DNA from: Planctomycetota bacterium
GTDB lineage: Bacteria > Planctomycetota > J058 > JAJDCP01
Direction of reading: 5' to 3'
DNA: 64,000 bases
NCBI GenBank assembly: GCA_029260765.1
Contig: JAJDCP010000177.1
Coordinates: 1-64,000 of the forward strand
The notes under the pieces are model-generated. The model made no database searches and had not been told where the DNA came from. It saw nothing but the letters and a program-made list of their open reading frames with translations. The position numbers and the translations under genes are program-made. Within the stretch, counting starts at the first letter, position 1. Each line of letters opens with the position of its first letter. Below, in pieces: positions 59,858-64,000 of this stretch.

Positions 59858-60856
59858 ATGAAGGTCGCGGTCGATGCGGCTGGAGGTGACAACGCCCCTT
59901 TCGAGGTGGTCAAGGGTTGCCTGCAAGCGCTCGAGCAGAACTCCGACCTGGAAGCGATCCTGGTCGGTGAGCAGGGCGCCATCGAAGCAGTGCTCGAGCG
60001 CTTGCCCGGGTACGACTCTGCCCGCCTGCGCATCGAGCACGCGCCAGAAGTGGTGGAAATGGGCGAGTCTCCGACCGTTTCCCTGCGCTCAAAGAAGCGT
60101 TCCTCTGTGCGGGTGGCTGTCGACCTAGTTCAGGCGGGCCATGCGGAGGCGGTTTTTTCGGCTGGCAACACCGGCGCGTTCGTGGCTGCGGCCCAGTTTC
60201 TACTCCGCCCCCTACCTGGGGTCCGTCGTCCAGGCATCGCAGTGAGCGTGCCGACCATCGATGACGCCGTTTCGGTCATCATGGACGTCGGCGCGAACAT
60301 CTCTCCGAAGCCCAGCCATCTCCTGCAGTATGCCGTAATGGGCAGTGTCTATTGTCAGGACGTGTATAGCGTCGAGCAGCCGCGTATTGGCCTCTTGAAT
60401 ATCGGTGGTGAAGTGGGCAAGGGCACCGAGCTCTACCGCGAAGCGGCACGGCGGATCGAGCAGGCCGGTTTGAATTTCATCGGCAATGTCGAGGGGCAGG
60501 AACTGTTTGTGGGCAAGGCAGATGTGATCGTCTGCGACGGTTTCACAGGCAATGCGGTGCTCAAGGTCGCTGAAGGGGCAGGATCCGTAGTCTTCCGCTT
60601 CTTGCAGCGCTACCTGGCTGGCAAAGGCCGGGTCGAGGCAGAGATGCTCGAGGCCCTGCATACCCGCATCGACTTCGAAGAGTATGGCGGCGCTCCCTTG
60701 TTGGGGGTGGCGGGCATGCCGATCGTCGGCCACGGGCGTTCGACCGCAAAAGCGGTGGCGAGCGCCCTCGAGATCGCCCGTATCTGCGTTCTGCGCTCTG
60801 TCCCCAAGCATCTTGTCCGCGCCCTCGAGGGCGTCGCTGCGAGCGTCGCCGGCTGA
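59858..60856 (+). CDS. plsX: Phosphate acyltransferase PlsX
   Basis: The 332-residue protein starts MKVAVDAAGGDNAPFEVVKG and carries the PlsX blocks FSAGNTGAFVAAAQFLL, IGLLNIGGEVGKG and VCDGFTGNAVLK. It turns acyl-ACP into acyl phosphate, which PlsY uses for glycerol-3-phosphate acylation, the first step of phospholipid synthesis. ATG at 59858 follows GAGGA inside the end of rpmF; the TTG two codons earlier is ignored. Length is normal. Confidence 0.97.
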   Translation: MKVAVDAAGGDNAPFEVVKGCLQALEQNSDLEAILVGEQGAIEAVLERLPGYDSARLRIEHAPEVVEMGESPTVSLRSKKRSSVRVAVDLVQAGHAEAVFSAGNTGAFVAAAQFLLRPLPGVRRPGIAVSVPTIDDAVSVIMDVGANISPKPSHLLQYAVMGSVYCQDVYSVEQPRIGLLNIGGEVGKGTELYREAARRIEQAGLNFIGNVEGQELFVGKADVIVCDGFTGNAVLKVAEGAGSVVFRFLQRYLAGKGRVEAEMLEALHTRIDFEEYGGAPLLGVAGMPIVGHGRSTAKAVASALEIARICVLRSVPKHLVRALEGVAASVAG

Positions 60857-60912
60857 GTGCGTTGCCCGCTCGCGGGCTTCGCATATGTCTCTTGAGCCCA
60901 CAGGAAGGCCGC

Positions 60913-61908
60913 ATGCGACCCAGTTTGCGTCCGGTTTGCATAGCAGGAACGGGTGCTTGTGCGCCCAAGCAGGTCTTGAGCAACGCGGAGCTGGCGCAGC
61001 GGGTCGACACAGACGATGCGTGGATCGTCAGCCGCACTGGCATCCGAGAGCGGCGTGTCGCTGGTCCGGGCGAGACCTGTTCTGAGCTCGGAGCCGGGGC
61101 AGCCAAGCATGCTTTGGAGATGGCTGGCCTCGATGCGCATCAGGTCGACTGCATTGTGGTGGCGACCATCACACCCGACACGGTCTTTCCCTCGACAGCC
61201 GCCTACATACAGAGGTTGCTGGGTTGTGATCGCACAGCAGGCTTCGACCTCAGCGCGGCATGTTCCGGCTTCGTCTATGGCTTGACCGTCGCATCCAGCC
61301 TGGTGGCTGCGGGAACCTATGACAACGTGCTGTTGGTCGGCGCCGAGGTGATGACGAGCATCACGGATCCGCTCGACCGCAACACCTGCATCCTGTTTGG
61401 GGACGGGGCCGGAGCGTGCTTGCTCAGGCCTGCTGCCAAGGGTGAGCCCAGTGAGATTCTCCACTCGATTCTGCGCGTCGAGTGCGATGACCAGGTGCTG
61501 GTTGTGCCGGCAGGGGGGTCCAACCTACCCGCCAGCCACGACACCGTCGAGGCACGGCAGCACTACATGAAGATGCAGGGGCGGGCGACGTTCCGTTTCG
61601 CGGTCACCTCGTTCAAGTCTCTGTTCGAAGAGACGCTCGAGGCCGCCGGGATCACGCAAGAGCGGTTGCGCTGGATCGTGCCCCATCAGGTCAACCAGCG
61701 CATCATCGAAGCTGCCGCCAAACGCACCGGTTTTCCGACCGAGCGCATCGCCGTGAACCTCGACCGCTTCGGGAATACCTCGGCGGCGGGCATTCCGATG
61801 TGCCTGGACGAGCTGGTCCGGGAGGGCAAGCTCGAGCGCGGGGACCACGTCTTGTTCGTAGCATTTGGCGCGGGCCTGACCTGGGGCTCCGTGTTGGTGC
61901 GTTGGTAG
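60913..61908 (+). CDS. fabH: 3-oxoacyl-ACP synthase III (KAS III)
   Basis: The 331-residue protein has the KAS III triad Cys117 (LSAACSGF), His258 (VPHQVNQ) and Asn288 (RFGNTSAA). It starts fatty acid chains from acyl-CoA and malonyl-ACP. The ATG at 60913 follows AGGAAGG, so the 17 codons upstream are not included. It lies 56 bases after plsX in the usual order. Confidence 0.97.
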   Translation: MRPSLRPVCIAGTGACAPKQVLSNAELAQRVDTDDAWIVSRTGIRERRVAGPGETCSELGAGAAKHALEMAGLDAHQVDCIVVATITPDTVFPSTAAYIQRLLGCDRTAGFDLSAACSGFVYGLTVASSLVAAGTYDNVLLVGAEVMTSITDPLDRNTCILFGDGAGACLLRPAAKGEPSEILHSILRVECDDQVLVVPAGGSNLPASHDTVEARQHYMKMQGRATFRFAVTSFKSLFEETLEAAGITQERLRWIVPHQVNQRIIEAAAKRTGFPTERIAVNLDRFGNTSAAGIPMCLDELVREGKLERGDHVLFVAFGAGLTWGSVLVRW

Positions 61909-61922
61909 GAATGGAGAGCCTG

Positions 61923-62864
61923 ATGTCCGGCATCGCGTGCATGTTTCCAGGCCAGGGAGCCCAGTACGTGGGGATGGCCCACGATCTGTACAAGACCTAT
62001 GGGTTCGTGCGCGAGCTCTACGCCGAGCTCAACGAGGAGCTGCACTTCGACCTTGCCGCCACGACCTTTGAGGGCAGTGAGGATCAGCTCGCCCAGACCG
62101 GCATCTGCCAGCCAGCGATCTTCGCGGCTTCGCTAGCGGTGCTTGACGTCGCCAGGGAGCGCGGCTGCCTGCCCGAGCAACCGGTCGGGACGGCGGGTTT
62201 GTCGCTGGGGGAATACGCGGCCTTGTGTTACTCCGAAGCGGCACCGCGTGCAGCGGTGGCCGGCATCGTCGCGCTGCGTGGCCGCGCCATGCAGGCGGCC
62301 TGTGAGCGTGAGCCTGGAGCGATGGCCTCGGTGTTGAGCTCTGATACAGCTTTGGTCGAGAGCGTCGTCGCAGAGTTGTGTGCTGCCGGCCAGGTGCTTG
62401 CCGTATCGAACTACAACAGCCCCAAACAGCTGGTCATCTCAGGTGCTGTGGCGGCCATCCAGGCTGCCGCAGAGCAGCTGAAAGCTCGAGGCGTGCGCCG
62501 CGTGATGCCGCTGAAAGTCGCGGGTGCCTACCACTCTCCGCTGATGCAGCCGGCAGTCGAGGCCCTGGTTCCCGCGCTTGAGGAGCTCGAGATCGTCTCT
62601 CCGAAGCTGCCCCTGGTGATGAATGCCTCGGGTCAGGCCGAGAGTGATCCTGACAGGATCCGCAAGCTGCTCGAGCAACAGGTCTGCCTGCCCGTCCGCT
62701 GGGGGGCTTCGATGCGGAGCATGCAAGAGCTCGGTATGCAGAGCGCTTTGGAGCTTGGGCCAGGCACCGTCCTGGCAGGTCTCTTGCGGGGGGTGGATCG
62801 AAGGCTTAAAGTAACGTCTCTGTGCACTCTTGAGAGTTTCGACGGTCTGTCCGTCAACTCGTAA
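61923..62864 (+). CDS. fabD: Malonyl-CoA:ACP transacylase
   Basis: The 313-residue protein begins MSGIACMFPGQGAQYVGMAH, with nucleophile Ser94 in GLSLGEYAAL and catalytic His204 in GAYHSPLM. It loads malonyl groups onto ACP. Of two nearby ATGs the one at 61923 has GGAG at six bases; the one at 61911 sits directly on an AGGA. The upstream frame is open inside fabH only by chance. Confidence 0.97.
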   Translation: MSGIACMFPGQGAQYVGMAHDLYKTYGFVRELYAELNEELHFDLAATTFEGSEDQLAQTGICQPAIFAASLAVLDVARERGCLPEQPVGTAGLSLGEYAALCYSEAAPRAAVAGIVALRGRAMQAACEREPGAMASVLSSDTALVESVVAELCAAGQVLAVSNYNSPKQLVISGAVAAIQAAAEQLKARGVRRVMPLKVAGAYHSPLMQPAVEALVPALEELEIVSPKLPLVMNASGQAESDPDRIRKLLEQQVCLPVRWGASMRSMQELGMQSALELGPGTVLAGLLRGVDRRLKVTSLCTLESFDGLSVNS

Positions 62865-62898
62865 GCTCAACCCGCGCACAATGCGCCAGGATCGGACG

Positions 62899-63642
62899 AT
62901 GCGGCAGCTGGATGGACAAACGGCGCTGGTGACGGGGGCCTCCCAGGGGATCGGCCGCGCCATCGCACGTATGCTCGCTGCGCAGGGAGCACGCGTGGGG
63001 CTTTTCGCCCGCAACCGCGAGAAGCTCGAAAGCCTGGCCGCCGAGATCTCAGCGGAGGGTGGCGAGGCGCTGGTCCTGGCTGGCTCCGTTTGCGAGCAGG
63101 GCGACGTCGACGCTGCTCTCAAGCGACTGTTGGAGGCGTGGGGGCGCATTGACATCCTGGTCAACAATGCCGGCATCACCCGCGACGGCTTGCTGTTGCG
63201 CATGAAAGACGACGCTTGGCAGAGTGTGCTCGACGTTAATCTGAGCGGTGCCTTCCGGTTGATTCGCGCCGCCGCGCGCACCATGCTGCGTCAACGCGCG
63301 GGCCGCATCGTCAACGTCGTCAGCGTCAGCGGCCTGCTGGGCCAGGCAGGGCAGGCGAACTACTCAGCCAGCAAAGCCGGGCTCGTCGGTCTGACCAAGG
63401 CCTGCGCCCGTGAGCTCGCACCGCGCGGCATTACCGTCAACGCCGTCGCCCCGGGACCGATCGTCTCTGAGATGACCGAAGCCCTGAATGACAAACAGAA
63501 AGAAGCACTCCAAACCCAGGTCCCGCTGGGTCGATTCGGGCGGCCGGAAGAAGTTGCGGCCGCAGTCTGCTATCTCGCAAGTCCCCTGGCAGCCTACGTG
63601 AGCGGCACCGTCATACGCGTTGACGGTGGTATGGCCATGTAG
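62899..63642 (+). CDS. fabG: 3-oxoacyl-ACP reductase
   Basis: This 248-residue short-chain dehydrogenase has the cofactor motif TGASQGIG, NNAG, the catalytic Ser-Tyr-Lys as VSVSG...YSASK and the C-terminal GTVIRVDGGMAM. It reduces 3-oxoacyl-ACP with NADPH. ATG at 62899 (MRQLDGQTALVTG) follows AGGA at seven bases; an ATG six codons earlier is the alternative. It lies between fabD and acpP as expected. Confidence 0.97.
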   Translation: MRQLDGQTALVTGASQGIGRAIARMLAAQGARVGLFARNREKLESLAAEISAEGGEALVLAGSVCEQGDVDAALKRLLEAWGRIDILVNNAGITRDGLLLRMKDDAWQSVLDVNLSGAFRLIRAAARTMLRQRAGRIVNVVSVSGLLGQAGQANYSASKAGLVGLTKACARELAPRGITVNAVAPGPIVSEMTEALNDKQKEALQTQVPLGRFGRPEEVAAAVCYLASPLAAYVSGTVIRVDGGMAM

Positions 63643-63689
63643 TCCGCCGCGCGGGGTCGGCTCTATTGAAGGAAAAACGGAGGTCCACC

Positions 63690-63953
63690 GTGGAAAAGCC
63701 TGATGTGATGGAGAAGATCGTTGAGCTGGTCAGCGAACAGCTGGAAGTCAGCAAAGAGAAGATCCTGGCTGAGAGCCACTTTCTCAATGACCTGCAAGCC
63801 GATTCGCTCGACATCGTCGACTTGATGATGCAGATCGAAGAGGTCTTCGACGTCCAGATCGAGGACGAAGACCAGGAGAAGATCGAGACCGTCGGCAACG
63901 CGGTCGATTACATCGTAGAGAAACTCAAGACGGCTGAAAGCAAGAAAGAGTGA
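63690..63953 (+). CDS. acpP: Acyl carrier protein
   Basis: The 87-residue acidic protein has the phosphopantetheine attachment site ADSLDIVDLMM (Ser39), with GTG start at 63690 six bases after GGAGG; the TTG further upstream has no better signal. It is slightly longer than E. coli AcpP, with a C-terminal KTAESKKE extension. Its stop overlaps the GTG start of fabF (GTGA). Confidence 0.96.
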   Translation: MEKPDVMEKIVELVSEQLEVSKEKILAESHFLNDLQADSLDIVDLMMQIEEVFDVQIEDEDQEKIETVGNAVDYIVEKLKTAESKKE

Positions 63954-64000
63954 GCGTTACGCGCAAGGTTGTCGTTACCGGTCTGGGCCTGGTGTGCCCT
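63950..64000 (+). CDS. fabF: 3-oxoacyl-ACP synthase II (partial, only N-terminus)
   Basis: Seventeen codons reading VSVTRKVVVTGLGLVCP are in the window. This is the typical FabF N-terminus (KVVVTGLG), starting with GTG that overlaps the acpP stop by four bases. The remainder lies past the right edge. It would elongate fatty acids with AcpP as carrier. Confidence 0.88.
   Translation, partial: MSVTRKVVVTGLGLVCP

Overview
This window comes from a GC-rich bacterium with a two-membrane envelope. The envelope is indicated by a predicted outer-membrane beta-barrel, several lipoproteins, a peptidoglycan amidase and a di-haem periplasmic peroxidase. The order and style of the housekeeping proteins (long L7/L12, NusG with a Lys-rich insert, many HEAT/FecR/secreted proteins of unknown function) suggest Planctomycetota or a neighbouring lineage. 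That placement is a judgement by eye, not a computed result.

Region 1 (1-17 kb, minus strand) is the fused rif/str locus. Reading in the transcribed direction: tRNA-Thr(TGT), tRNA-Gly(TCC), tRNA-Thr(GGT), tuf, tRNA-Trp(CCA), secE, nusG, rplK, rplA, rplJ, rplL, rpoB, rpoC, rpsL, rpsG, fusA, rpsJ (cut by the window edge). One strong promoter sits before the tRNAs, and another sits just after the fusA stop and drives the S10 operon. Protein S12 carries Arg at position 88, where streptomycin-sensitive bacteria have Lys.

Region 2 (17-31 kb, minus strand) has a tRNA-Gly(CCC)-dgt-PIN/TRAM-cysS unit. It is followed by an unrecognised 1128-residue membrane protein whose gene overlaps an SprT-like/DUF2786 metalloprotease gene. 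Then come an outer-membrane protein, ssb, a BtuF/BtuC-type importer lacking its ATPase, and a divergent EF-1A/CysN-like GTPase.

Region 3 (31-50 kb) is mainly envelope and secreted functions: a lipoprotein amidase, a HEAT-PDZ-S41 protease with a small membrane partner, a GT-C-like membrane protein, and an unknown 713-residue Cys-motif protein with an acidic then Lys-rich tail. A 51-codon gene with a perfect Shine-Dalgarno sequence was found by eye. On the plus strand there is a MacB-like ABC transporter with a quinone oxidoreductase and a small Cys protein. On the minus strand there are a patatin, a giant PilX-like surface protein and a HEAT-type membrane protein.

Region 4 (50-59.5 kb) has a cytochrome c peroxidase, a kexin-like protease with a P domain and a MYXO-CTERM-like tail, an unknown protein followed by a Lon homologue that has lost its catalytic residues, an orphan FecR-type regulator and a protein with five CPYC zinc modules.

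Region 5 (59.5-64 kb, plus strand) is the classical rpmF-plsX-fabH-fabD-fabG-acpP-fabF lipid synthesis operon behind a good promoter; fabF is cut by the window edge.

The best candidates for undescribed biology are the membrane-protein/SprT pair, the GTPase with Gln in place of the catalytic His, the catalytically dead Lon-like protein and the five-module zinc protein. No CRISPR array, IS element, phage or rRNA gene was seen.
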